64,000 nt of DNA from Burkholderiales bacterium (lineage in GTDB: Bacteria > Pseudomonadota > Gammaproteobacteria > Burkholderiales > Burkholderiaceae_C), in NCBI GenBank assembly GCA_025350505.1, contig JANXXS010000410.1, forward strand, positions 26,175 through 90,174, written 5' to 3'. Under the pieces are notes generated by a model. The model did no database searches. It was not told the DNA's origin and saw nothing but the letters and a program-made list of their open reading frames with translations. Shown here piece by piece: positions 17,330-25,873 of this stretch. Each line of letters begins with the position of its first letter. Positions within the stretch are counted from its first letter, which is position 1. A program made the position numbers and the translations under genes.

Positions 17330-18445
17330 TCAACGGGCGCCGAACGCGGCGTTCTCGAACAGGTCTTTGTACTGCCTCGGCTGCGAGCGCCAGTACTGGT
17401 GCGGGGCCTCGACCTGGGCGCCGAGCTTGGCGGCGGCATGCCACGGCCAGCGCGGGTCGTAGAGCATGGCGCGGGCCAGCGAGACGGCGTCGGCCTCGCC
17501 GCTGGCGACGATGGTCTCGGCCTGCTCGGCCTCGGTGATCAGGCCGACGGCGATCGTCGGCAGGCCGACCTCGGTCTTGACGCGCAACGCGAACGGCACT
17601 TGGTAGCCGGGGCCGACCGGAATCGCCTGCTGCGGCGAGACGCCGCCGCTCGACACATGGATCGCCGCGCAGCCGCGCGACTTCAGCGCCTGCGAGAGCG
17701 CGACCGTGCCTTCGATGTTCCAACCGCCAGGCACCCAGTCCGTCGCCGAGATGCGTGCCCAGACCGGCTTGTCGGATGGAAACGCGGCGCGCACGACCTC
17801 GAAGATCTCGAGCGGAAAGCGCATCCGGTTCTCCAGGCTGCCGCCGTACGCGTCGCTGCGCTTGTTGGCGATCGGCGAGAGGAACTGGTGCAGCAGGTAA
17901 CCGTGCGCGGCATGGATCTCGAGGCCGTCGAGGCCGAGCCGCGCGGCGCGTGTCGCCGCGCGTGCGAAGTCGTCGCGCACCTTCTGCATGCCTTCGGCGT
18001 CGAGAGCGCGCGGCGCGTCCTCGCCTTCGCCATGCGGCACCGCCGACGGGGCGACCGCCTGCCAGCTCTGCGGCTCGCCGCGGCGAATCTGCTTGCCGCC
18101 CTCCCACGGCGCGCGGCTCGAAGCCTTGCGTCCGGCATGCGCCAGTTGCATGCCGATCCTGATCGGCGAGACCTCGCGCACCGCGCCGAGCACGCGCACC
18201 AGCGCCTGCTCGTTGGCATCCGAATACAGGCCCAGGTCGGCCGGCGTGATGCGGCCCTCGGGGGACACCGCCGTCGCCTCGACGATCAGCATGCCAGCGC
18301 CCGAGAGCGCGAGGTGGCCAAGATGGATCAGGTGCCAGTCGACGGCCGAGCCCTCGCTCGCCGAGTACTGGCACATCGGCGCGATGACGATGCGGTTGGC
18401 GAGGCGCAGCGCGCCGATCTCGAAAGGCTGGAAAAGCTTGCTCAT
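17330..18445 (-). CDS. NADH:flavin oxidoreductase, Old Yellow Enzyme (YqjM/NamA class)
   Basis: A 371-aa FMN enzyme of the thermophilic-like OYE class, which reduces activated C=C bonds such as enones. Class markers are the Cys in APMCQYSA (flavin tuning, as in YqjM), the substrate His pair region QLAHAGRKAS, and HAAHGYLLHQFLSP. The Arg-containing GGSLENRMRFPLEI and the phosphate-binding end AVGLITEAEQAE and SLARAMLYDPRWPW complete the fold. The start MSKLFQPFEIGALRLANR at 18445 matches the family; the nine codons before it are dispensable. First gene of a likely two-gene operon with the aldo/keto reductase. Confidence 0.92.
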   Translation of the reverse strand: MSKLFQPFEIGALRLANRIVIAPMCQYSASEGSAVDWHLIHLGHLALSGAGMLIVEATAVSPEGRITPADLGLYSDANEQALVRVLGAVREVSPIRIGMQLAHAGRKASSRAPWEGGKQIRRGEPQSWQAVAPSAVPHGEGEDAPRALDAEGMQKVRDDFARAATRAARLGLDGLEIHAAHGYLLHQFLSPIANKRSDAYGGSLENRMRFPLEIFEVVRAAFPSDKPVWARISATDWVPGGWNIEGTVALSQALKSRGCAAIHVSSGGVSPQQAIPVGPGYQVPFALRVKTEVGLPTIAVGLITEAEQAETIVASGEADAVSLARAMLYDPRWPWHAAAKLGAQVEAPHQYWRSQPRQYKDLFENAAFGAR

Positions 18446-18499
18446 GCAATCGAGTCTAGGCGGCGCATGCAAATCGCGCAGGCCGCACTTTCTTCTTGG

Positions 18500-19024
18500 T
18501 CAGGCCCGCGGTCTTTCGATCTCCAACGAGCGCAAAGCGACCGCGATCACGGCCTCGACCGGCAGCTCGATGCCGAGGCGCAGCGCATCGGCCTCGTCGG
18601 CGCCGGGCGGCTCGAGCGTCTGCAGCTGGCTCTGGAGCAGAGCCGCCGGCATGTAGTGGCCGACCCGCCCGGCCATGCGCGCGCCGATCAGCTCGGCCGC
18701 GCCATCGAGGAAGACGAAGCGCACGCCCGGTGCGGCGCTGCGGATGCGATCGCGGTAGGCGCGCTTCAGTGCCGAGCAGGCGATCGCCACGCCCTCGGGC
18801 CATTGCGCGGCATCGGCCAGGCCGGCGCCGATGCGGTCCAGCCAGGGCCAGCGGTCTTCGTCGCGGAGCGGCGTCCCGGCGCGCATGCGCGCCACGTTCT
18901 CGGGCGGATGCAGGCCATCGCCGTCGATGAAGTGCAGGCCGAGTGCTTCGGCGATGCCGGCGGCGACGGTCGACTTGCCGGAGCCCGACACGCCCATCAC
19001 GACGACGGCAAGACGGTGCTTCAT
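18500..19024 (-). CDS. gntK: Gluconokinase
   Basis: A 174-aa P-loop kinase that phosphorylates D-gluconate to 6-phosphogluconate with ATP. The Walker A is GVSGSGKST (about 11-19), followed by FIDGDGLHPPENVARMRAGT, the gluconate-binding signature of GntK, then PLRDEDRWPWL and ACSALKRAYRD. The C-terminus keeps GHYMPAALLQSQLQTLE. Length is standard. It lies 11 nt downstream of the MerR-TPR gene, so it may be the last gene of a ku-containing transcript, although its job is sugar-acid catabolism. Confidence 0.95.
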   Translation of the reverse strand: MKHRLAVVVMGVSGSGKSTVAAGIAEALGLHFIDGDGLHPPENVARMRAGTPLRDEDRWPWLDRIGAGLADAAQWPEGVAIACSALKRAYRDRIRSAAPGVRFVFLDGAAELIGARMAGRVGHYMPAALLQSQLQTLEPPGADEADALRLGIELPVEAVIAVALRSLEIERPRA

Positions 19025-19035
19025 CGCTCGGCGGA

Positions 19036-19881
19036 CTAGCGATGGCGCTCCAGCCGGCGATAGGCGCTGAGGTGTCGCAGTGCCTTCTTCGCATCGCCGA
19101 GCTGCTCGTGCAGGCGCGCCGCGTTGTAGTGGGCGTCGGCCAGCGCCGGGTCGAGGCGCAGGCTGGTGTCGTAGCCGGCGAGCGCGTCGGCGGGCCGGCC
19201 CTTGTCCTCGAGCGCGACGGCGCGGTTGAAGTGCAGCAGCGCCTCGTCCGGGTGGCGACGCAGGGCTTCGTCGTAGAGCGCCACCGCCTCGCCGCAACGC
19301 CGCGATTCGCAGAGCAGCGCGCCGAGGTTGAGGTAGGCGCCGGTGTGGTTCGGGTCGAGCGCGAGCACCTTGCGATAGGCCGACTCGGCGGCGGCGCGGT
19401 CGCTCTGCTCGAGCGCCTCGCCCTGGCTGAACACCGTGTCCGAGTCGTCGGCGGGACGTGCCACAGGCACGGTCTTCCGCTGCAGCAGCGTGACGGTGCC
19501 CTGCGCCGGCGCGAGCTCGAAGTCCATCACCAGCTGGCCCGACTCGGCCTGCCATTGCGAGCGGCCGTCGCGCACCGTCACGTCGTTGCCGACGGCGGTG
19601 ATGCGCAGCCCCGTCAGCGGCAGCTCGCCCGGCAGCGTCGCTTTCAGGCGGCGCAGGGCACTCAGGATCTTGCGCGGCGCGATGCGCGCGCCCTGCAGCT
19701 CGACGGCAGTGCGCAGCAGCACCACGTCCTGGAAGGTGAAGCGGTATTCGTTGCGCGGGCCGCGGCCCGGCTTGACGAAGCCCGCGCCGACGAGGCCGGT
19801 GATGACCCCGCGCGCAAGGCCCAGCATCTCCTGGATGCTGCGCAACGTGTAGGTGCTCGGCGCCGGCGCGCTCTTCGTCAC
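19036..19881 (-). CDS. MerR-like HTH protein fused to TPR repeats, coupled to ku
   Basis: A 281-aa protein. Residues about 10-75 (YTLRSIQEMLGLARGVITGL, then FTFQDVVLLRTAVELQGARI) have the winged-HTH pattern of MerR regulators. Residues about 130-281 are TPRs (AYLNLGALLCESRRCGEAVA, LLHFNRAVALEDKGRPADAL, and one more). No ATG lies near the start; a GTG at 19881 overlaps the ku TGA in a GTGA tetranucleotide, which strongly suggests translational coupling. A MerR domain fused to TPRs could be a DNA-binding protein that also scaffolds partners. A role in controlling or assisting end joining is inferred only from position. Confidence 0.8.
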   Translation of the reverse strand: MTKSAPAPSTYTLRSIQEMLGLARGVITGLVGAGFVKPGRGPRNEYRFTFQDVVLLRTAVELQGARIAPRKILSALRRLKATLPGELPLTGLRITAVGNDVTVRDGRSQWQAESGQLVMDFELAPAQGTVTLLQRKTVPVARPADDSDTVFSQGEALEQSDRAAAESAYRKVLALDPNHTGAYLNLGALLCESRRCGEAVALYDEALRRHPDEALLHFNRAVALEDKGRPADALAGYDTSLRLDPALADAHYNAARLHEQLGDAKKALRHLSAYRRLERHR

Positions 19882-20804
19882 TTCTTCGCCCGGGCGCGGG
19901 CGGGAGCGGCGGGTTCTTCGGCTTTTTGCGCGCGCTTCACGCCCTTGCGTTCCTTGGCCGCCTCGACCGCCGGGGCCGGCTCGGCTGCGGGCGCGGCCTT
20001 GGCCGGCGCCGCCTTGGCCTTGGCGCCGCCCCTCGCACCGAGGCTGGCGCGCAGCGCTTCCATCAGGTCGATCACCTGCGCGCCGCTGGCCGGCTCGACC
20101 GGCTCGTTGGCGACGACCTGCTTGCCGGCGATCTTCTCGTCGATGGCGGCGAGGATGCGCTTCTTCTCCTCGTCCTCGAACATCGTCGGGTCGTAGGTGT
20201 CCTCGGAGATCTGGTCGATCAGCTGCATGGCGAGCTTGAGCTCGGCCGGCGAGACCGTGACCTTCTCGATATCGAGCTCCTTCATGGAGCGCACTTCGTC
20301 GGCATAGAGCAGCTGCTGCAGCACGATGCCGTCTTCGGCCGGGCGCACCTGCACCACGTACTGCTTGCCCTTCCAGGCCCACTTGGCCAGCGCCACCCGC
20401 TGGCTCTGGCGCATCGCTTCCATGAGCAGGTTGTAGGGCTTGGCGCCGCGCTTGTCGGGGGCGAGGAAGTAAGCCTTGTCGTAGAAGATCGGATCGATCG
20501 CCTTGTCGGGAATGAAGGCGACGATGTCGACGCTGTGGCTCGGGCTTTCCTGCACCGCCTTCAGCTCTTCGGGCGAGAAGATGACGAAGCGGTCTTTCTC
20601 GAACTCGTAGCCCTTGACCATCTCGGCGCGCTCGACGACGGACTGGTCCTTCTCGGAAACGTATTGCTGCTTGAGACGGGAGCCGTCCCTGGCCAGCATG
20701 TTGAAGCGGACTGCCGCCGAGCTTTCGGTTGCCGAGTAGAGCTTGACCGGGATCGACACAAGGCCGAAGGAGAGGGAGAGCGAAGCAATCGAACGCGCAG
20801 CCAT
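19878..20804 (-). CDS. ku: Ku protein, non-homologous end joining
   Basis: A 308-aa bacterial Ku, which forms a homodimeric ring on double-strand DNA ends and recruits LigD. The core beta-barrel domain begins SIASLSLSFGLVSIPVKLYS, with characteristic segments DKAIDPIFYDKAYFLAPDK and the helical ELKLAMQLIDQISEDTYDPT. The C-terminal about 50 residues are an Ala/Lys/Pro-rich basic tail, the type that binds DNA and modulates LigD. I take the ATG at 20804 (MAARSIASL) rather than an arginine-rich extension to 20888. ligD lies 148 nt upstream on the same strand, and the MerR-TPR gene overlaps its stop. Confidence 0.96.
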   Translation of the reverse strand: MAARSIASLSLSFGLVSIPVKLYSATESSAAVRFNMLARDGSRLKQQYVSEKDQSVVERAEMVKGYEFEKDRFVIFSPEELKAVQESPSHSVDIVAFIPDKAIDPIFYDKAYFLAPDKRGAKPYNLLMEAMRQSQRVALAKWAWKGKQYVVQVRPAEDGIVLQQLLYADEVRSMKELDIEKVTVSPAELKLAMQLIDQISEDTYDPTMFEDEEKKRILAAIDEKIAGKQVVANEPVEPASGAQVIDLMEALRASLGARGGAKAKAAPAKAAPAAEPAPAVEAAKERKGVKRAQKAEEPAAPARARAKK

Positions 20805-20952
20805 GTCAGGCCTCCTGTGTCGCCTTGCGGCCCGCGGGCCCCTGCTTGGCGGACGCGCAGCATACGGGCAAGTGCCTTGCCTTGTCACCCGAACCGTTGC
20901 GAAAGCGCCTCGCCTTCGCGGGCATCTTCACGCTCCGGGCGCCTGGCTTCGT

Positions 20953-23505
20953 CTAGCCGAGCGCCTCGACGGCTGACGCCAGGGTCTGTTTCGACTTCCA
21001 GTAGCCAGCCCACGGATCGACGGGTTCGAAGCTCAGGTACTCGCGCGCCGTGGCGATCGTCCATTGCGCCGCGCTCTTCAGCGCCATCAACTGATCCCAG
21101 GCGATCGGCATCGAGACGCCGAGCCCGGGCCGCGACCGCGCCGAGAAGGCCGCCGCGGTGGTCGCCGTGTGGCCGTTGCGCAGGTAGTCGACGAAGATGC
21201 GGCCGACCCGGTTGGCGCCGCCGCTCTTGGCGACGAAGCGCAGCGGGATCGTCGCCGCGAGGTGCTGCACCACCGCCTGCGAGAAGGCCTTGACCGGCTC
21301 GTAGCCGAGTTCGGGGGCGAGCGGCACGACGATGTGCAGGCCCTTGCCGCCGCTCGTCTTCAGCCAGCTTTCGAGGCCGAGCTCGCTGAGCAGCGTGTGC
21401 ACGAGGAGCGCGCCCTCCTGCACGTGCGACCACGTCACGCCCTCGCCCGGGTCGAGGTCGAAGACGACGCGGTCGGGCTCGTCGATGTGGGCGCTGGTCG
21501 AGTTCCAGGTGTGGAACTCGATCGTGTTCATCTGCGCCGCCGCGAGCAGTGCCTCGACGCTGTCGATGCCGAGCATGCGCGCATGGCCGGGCCAGAGCGA
21601 GGCGTCGAACACGCGCAGTCCGGGCACCCGCGTCTCCGGATGTTTCTGGAAGAACAGTTCGCCGCCGATGCCTTCGGGCGCGCGCACCAGCGAGACCGGC
21701 CGGTCCTCGAGGTGCGGCAGGATGCGCTCGGCAACGCTTTCGTAGTAGCGGACCAGGGCCAGCTTGGTGAGGCCGGTCGAAGGATCGATGACGCGCTCCG
21801 GGTTCGTCACCTTGATGCTGCTGGTCGTCTTCGCGGTCGGTGCGGCGGCGACGCTGGCCTCGGCACGCGCGACCTCGCGCGTCACCGTCTTCGCCGCCGT
21901 GTCCAGGCGCAAGCCCTGGAACACGGCGTGACGCACGTGGTCGTCGGGCGTCCATTCGGCGAACGAGATCTCGGCGACCAGCCCGGGACGGACCCAGCGT
22001 TCGGCGCCCTCCGTGCGGCGCGACCAGCGACCGGGCTTCAGCGCCTCGGCATCGAACAGCGGCGCCGCCACCTCGAGCGCGACCAGGCGCGCGTGCAGAT
22101 CGCGGCCGGTCTTCGCGCTCCAGCCCGTGCCGACGTTGCCCGCGTATTTCAGCTCGCCCTGCTCGTGATAGCCGAGCAGCAGGCTGCCGACCTCGGACTG
22201 CGAGCCCGCGCGGTCGGTGAAGCCGCAGATGACAAGCTCCTGGCGCGCATGGCATTTCAGCTTCAGCCAGGTCTCGGTGCGCGCCGACACGTAGGGCGCA
22301 TCGGGGCGCTTCAGGATGATGCCTTCGAGGCCCATCTGCCGCGCCGCCTCGAGCATGCGAGCGGGCGCCGCGTCGAAGCTCTGGCTGAGGCGAATGCGCT
22401 CCGACGGGCTCGCTTTGAGCACCTCGCCCAGCAGGGCGCGCCGCGATGCCAGCGGCACCTCGCGCAGGTCCTTGCCATCGTGGAACGGCAGGTCGAACAC
22501 GAAGTAGACGATGTCGGCGTCACGGGTCGCGTCGATGGCGTTCTGCAGCGCGTTGAAGTCCGGCACGCCCGACGCGTTCATGACGACGATCTCGCCGTCG
22601 AGCCATCCCGAGCCGATCTTCAGCGACTCGATCGCGGCGGCGAGCGAGGGCATCTTCTTGGTCCAGTCGTGGCCGTTGCGCGTGATGAGCCTGGCCTTGC
22701 CCTTGTCGATGCGCGTCATCAATCGATAGCCGTCGAACTTGGTCTCGACGATCCAGTCGCCCGATGGCGGCGACGCGGCGAGCGTCGCGAGCTGCGGCTC
22801 GAGCTTGGTCGGCAATGGCGCCTTCACGCCCTTCGAGAGGTCGGCCTTCGCCGGCGCGACGGGCACGACGCCCGCAGCGCGAGCCGCCGACCGACGCGGC
22901 TCTCTCTCTTCGACGAGCCCGAGCGGATTCGCGACGACGCTGTCGGGCAGCGCCGCGATGACGTCGTAGTCGGCGAGCGGACGCGCCCATTCGTCGCGCT
23001 TCTTGAAGAGCATCCACGGGTCCTGCTTGTCGCCGGGCTTGGCGATGCGTACCAGCTCCCAGAGGCCCGCCAGCTTTTCGCCGTGCAGCCTGAACAACAC
23101 CTTGCCCTTCTGCAGGCCCTCGCGCGGATCGCCGACCGGCTCCCAGGTGCCGTGGTCCCAGACGATGACCTTGCCGGCGCCGTACTGCTTCGGCGGGATC
23201 GTTCCCTCGAAGGCTGCGTACGAGAGTGGATGGTCCTCGACGTGGATCGCCATTTGCATCTTCGTCGGGTCGTACGACGGGCCCTTGGGCACCGCCCAGC
23301 TCAGCAGCACGCCATCGAGCTCGAGGCGAAAGTCGTAGTGCAGGCGGCTCGCCCAGTGCTTCTGCACGACGAAGGACAAGGCACCGGACGGTCGCCCCTG
23401 CGCTTTCCCATCGTCGGCCGCCGCCGGCTCGGGCGTGCGTTGGAAGTCGCGCTTCTCGTGGTAGCGCGAGAGCGGCGTGGGAGCGCGGGGCGTGGCGGCG
23501 GCCAT
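20953..23505 (-). CDS. ligD: ATP-dependent DNA ligase D (PE-LIG-POL)
   Basis: An 850-aa multifunctional end-joining ligase. The 3'-phosphoesterase domain (about 45-165) has SRLHYDFRLELDG and EDHPLSYAAFEGTIP, containing its metal-binding His and Asp. The ligase domain (about 235-530) has the adenylated lysine in ETKFDGYR (K256), LDGEIVV, EGIILKR and WLKLKC. The polymerase/primase domain (about 560-850) carries the Asp pair in FDLDPGEG and TSGGKGLH. The domain order is that of Pseudomonas LigD. I chose the ATG at 23505 (MAAATPRAPTPLSRY). With Ku it makes a complete bacterial NHEJ system used on breaks in non-replicating cells. Confidence 0.96.
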   Translation of the reverse strand: MAAATPRAPTPLSRYHEKRDFQRTPEPAAADDGKAQGRPSGALSFVVQKHWASRLHYDFRLELDGVLLSWAVPKGPSYDPTKMQMAIHVEDHPLSYAAFEGTIPPKQYGAGKVIVWDHGTWEPVGDPREGLQKGKVLFRLHGEKLAGLWELVRIAKPGDKQDPWMLFKKRDEWARPLADYDVIAALPDSVVANPLGLVEEREPRRSAARAAGVVPVAPAKADLSKGVKAPLPTKLEPQLATLAASPPSGDWIVETKFDGYRLMTRIDKGKARLITRNGHDWTKKMPSLAAAIESLKIGSGWLDGEIVVMNASGVPDFNALQNAIDATRDADIVYFVFDLPFHDGKDLREVPLASRRALLGEVLKASPSERIRLSQSFDAAPARMLEAARQMGLEGIILKRPDAPYVSARTETWLKLKCHARQELVICGFTDRAGSQSEVGSLLLGYHEQGELKYAGNVGTGWSAKTGRDLHARLVALEVAAPLFDAEALKPGRWSRRTEGAERWVRPGLVAEISFAEWTPDDHVRHAVFQGLRLDTAAKTVTREVARAEASVAAAPTAKTTSSIKVTNPERVIDPSTGLTKLALVRYYESVAERILPHLEDRPVSLVRAPEGIGGELFFQKHPETRVPGLRVFDASLWPGHARMLGIDSVEALLAAAQMNTIEFHTWNSTSAHIDEPDRVVFDLDPGEGVTWSHVQEGALLVHTLLSELGLESWLKTSGGKGLHIVVPLAPELGYEPVKAFSQAVVQHLAATIPLRFVAKSGGANRVGRIFVDYLRNGHTATTAAAFSARSRPGLGVSMPIAWDQLMALKSAAQWTIATAREYLSFEPVDPWAGYWKSKQTLASAVEALG

Positions 23506-23784
23506 GGCGCCGCGGAGGATGCCACAGGCCGCCAACGCCGGCCTCGTGGCGCCGATCGCGCAGCCCGTTCGCGCGGCGACGCACGCTTCGGTGGCAGAGC
23601 GTAATCGCTGGTAAGCAGGCACCGATCGGGCATTCGCTTTGCGTTCCAGGCTCGCCACGCGCGTCGATGACGCGATCCGTCGCCTCTGCCTCATGCATCT
23701 GAAACAGTCTGTCAGCCGCCCTTCATCGGCCGCACTTGCTGCCGATATCGCCGCCCGCCGCATCGATCGCGACGAGGGCGGCCG

Positions 23785-25389
23785 ATGACGCCCGATCCGT
23801 TCATGCTGATGCTGAGCCGGGTCCGGTTCGGCCTGACGATCGGCTTTCACTACATCTTCGTTCCGCTGACGATCGGCCTGATCGTCGCCGTGGCGCTGAT
23901 GGACACCTTGCGCGTCGTCACCGGCCGGCACGACTGGCGCCGCGCCGGGCGCTTCTGGTATCGCTTCTTCGTGCTGGCGTGGCTGATCGGCATGGCCACC
24001 GGCTATCCGCTGCGCATGCAGCTCGAACACCAGTGGTCGGGCTACAGCGTGCATGCGCGCGAGGTCATCCACGCCATCATGGGCATGGAAGGAATGATCG
24101 CGCCGGCGATGGTCTCGCTGGTCCTCGTGCTGGCCTCGCTGGCGCACGGCCAGCCGGCCCTCGACCGGGCCATCACGCGCTGGGTACTGGCTATCGTCAT
24201 GCTCGTCCAGGCGGCGTGCATCGTCACGCTGAACGCGTGGATGCAGCATCCGGTCGGCACCGAAGCGGGCAACGCCGGGCTCGAGATCGTTTCGCTGAGC
24301 GCGATCTTCCTCAGCCCGACGGCGCTCTGCAAGATCGCGCACACGCTGAGCGCCGGCCTCCTGACCGGCGCGATCTTCATCGCCGCGATCTCGAGCTTCT
24401 ACCTGATCAGGAAGCGCCACTTCGACGTCGCGCGCCTGTCGCTGTCGCTGGCCCTGCCGATGGCGGCGCTGTCGCTGGCGGCGGTGATCTGGAGCGGCCA
24501 CGCCAGCGCCCGCCTCGTGATGCAGCAGCAGCCGATGAAGTTCGCGGCGATCGAGGCGCACTGGGAACAGGAGGCCGGCCCGTCGTCGCTGACCTTGTTC
24601 GCCGTGCCCGACCTGGCGGCGCAGGCGAATCGCTTCGCGGTGACGGTGCCGCGCCTGATGAGCTGGCTGGCGACGCACAGCGACGCTTCGCCGGCCGGCG
24701 TTCGCGAGCTGCTCGTCGGCGCCGAGGCGCGCATTGCGTCGGCGTTGCGCGACCCCGCCACCGAAGCCGGCACCGGCTGGCGCCAGCTCTATGCGCGCAC
24801 CGCGCAGACGCGCGAAGACTGGCCCCGGCTCTCGGACGAGCAGCGCATCCACGCCACGGCGCTGGCCAGCGTACCGAGCGTGCCGACGCTGTTCGGCAGC
24901 TTTCGCCTGATGGCCGGCTGCGCCCTCGTCCTCGGTCTGGTGCTGGCCTGCGCCCTGTGGCACCGCCGCGCCTTGCAGCGCGGTGGCGCGCAATGGCCGT
25001 TGCGAGTGCTCTGCCTGTGCCTGCCCCTGCCCTGGCTGGCGAGCTTCGCCGGCTGGACCGTCGCCGAGGTCGGCCGCCAGCCCTGGGTCATCTACGAGCA
25101 GATGGCGACCGGCAGCGCCGCCGTGTTGCCGCCGCCGGCTGCGGGCATCCTCGAGCTGCTGACGTTTCTTGCCGCGTACAGCGTGCTCGCCGTGTTGTTC
25201 ATCACGGTGACACGCGCCCTGTTGCGCATCGGCCCGCGCCGCCACATCTGGTCGTCGGCCTGGCGTTACAAGGTTCGCTCGATGATCGGCAATCCGCTGC
25301 AGCGCCGAACCGCGGCGGCAGCACGTGCCAGCGCCTGGGTCGGCAAGCCGACGCGGCCGCGTCACATGCACCGCGTCGCCACGACCTGA
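23785..25389 (+). CDS. Cytochrome bd-type quinol oxidase subunit I, no CydB partner
   Basis: A 534-aa membrane protein homologous to CydA. Compared by memory with E. coli CydA, the heme ligands are kept: His in TIGFHYIFVPL (H19), His in CKIAHTLSAG (H186), Met in FRLMAGC (M393). So are the quinol-loop Lys and Glu in MKFAAIEAHWE and the GRQPW motif with its preceding Glu. The Glu equivalent to E99 is present (GMEGMIA), but the next channel acid (E107) is Val and the H126 position looks like Arg. No cydB or cydX follows; the next gene is a small lipoprotein. It may act alone, with a distant partner, or as a CydA' type subunit. First of six co-directional genes. Confidence 0.85.
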   Translation: MTPDPFMLMLSRVRFGLTIGFHYIFVPLTIGLIVAVALMDTLRVVTGRHDWRRAGRFWYRFFVLAWLIGMATGYPLRMQLEHQWSGYSVHAREVIHAIMGMEGMIAPAMVSLVLVLASLAHGQPALDRAITRWVLAIVMLVQAACIVTLNAWMQHPVGTEAGNAGLEIVSLSAIFLSPTALCKIAHTLSAGLLTGAIFIAAISSFYLIRKRHFDVARLSLSLALPMAALSLAAVIWSGHASARLVMQQQPMKFAAIEAHWEQEAGPSSLTLFAVPDLAAQANRFAVTVPRLMSWLATHSDASPAGVRELLVGAEARIASALRDPATEAGTGWRQLYARTAQTREDWPRLSDEQRIHATALASVPSVPTLFGSFRLMAGCALVLGLVLACALWHRRALQRGGAQWPLRVLCLCLPLPWLASFAGWTVAEVGRQPWVIYEQMATGSAAVLPPPAAGILELLTFLAAYSVLAVLFITVTRALLRIGPRRHIWSSAWRYKVRSMIGNPLQRRTAAAARASAWVGKPTRPRHMHRVATT

Positions 25390-25428
25390 CCGCGCCGCGA
25401 CCGGCCCGAGCAGGCCGCGAGCGCAGGC

Positions 25429-25860
25429 ATGCGACGATTGCGTCGTCTGTCTTCCTGGAGAGCGACCTTGTTCCTCGAGCGCATCCCTGTTCCCGTCCGC
25501 GCCGCCGCCGCGTTGCCCCTGCTCGTCGCCCTCGCCGCCTGCGGCACCCTCTTCAAGAAAGACGAAGCGGTGCAGGCCGTCGTCAACAGGCGCGCCATCG
25601 GCATGGCGGCGGGCGAGTTCTTCGACCAGTTCGGCACCTGGCGGCAGCGCACCGAGCTGCTCGACGCAACGACCGAATTCAGCTGGACCTCGGCCACCGC
25701 GTCCCGCACCGCCGCCGGCTACGTCAGCCTCGACGACCGCACCTGCACCTTGCGCATCGTCGTCGCAAAGAACGGCAGGATCGCCACGGCCGACGTCGTC
25801 TTCGACAACCAGGGCCGCGTCAGCACCTCGCGATGCGCGGAGCTGTTCGGCACCAGGTAG
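25429..25860 (+). CDS. Small putative lipoprotein
   Basis: A 143-aa protein with a signal sequence and the lipobox LAACG, then a soluble domain with EFFDQFGTWRQRTEL, VSLDDRTCTLRIVV and VVFDNQGRVSTSRC. I do not recognise the family. It may be a periplasmic or outer-membrane-facing lipoprotein. The ATG at 25429 is used, but a TTG at 25468 preceded by TGGAGAG would give a more usual signal peptide (MFLERIPVPVRAAAALPLL) and is a serious alternative. It sits 39 nt after the oxidase gene and 13 nt before the monooxygenase gene. Confidence 0.7.
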   Translation: MRRLRRLSSWRATLFLERIPVPVRAAAALPLLVALAACGTLFKKDEAVQAVVNRRAIGMAAGEFFDQFGTWRQRTELLDATTEFSWTSATASRTAAGYVSLDDRTCTLRIVVAKNGRIATADVVFDNQGRVSTSRCAELFGTR

Positions 25861-25873
25861 GACGACCCACGCG

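Noticed and set aside
25429-25860. Small lipoprotein as a CydX or CydB substitute
   Set aside because: It has a lipobox and a soluble domain, with no multi-span membrane character, so it cannot replace CydB.
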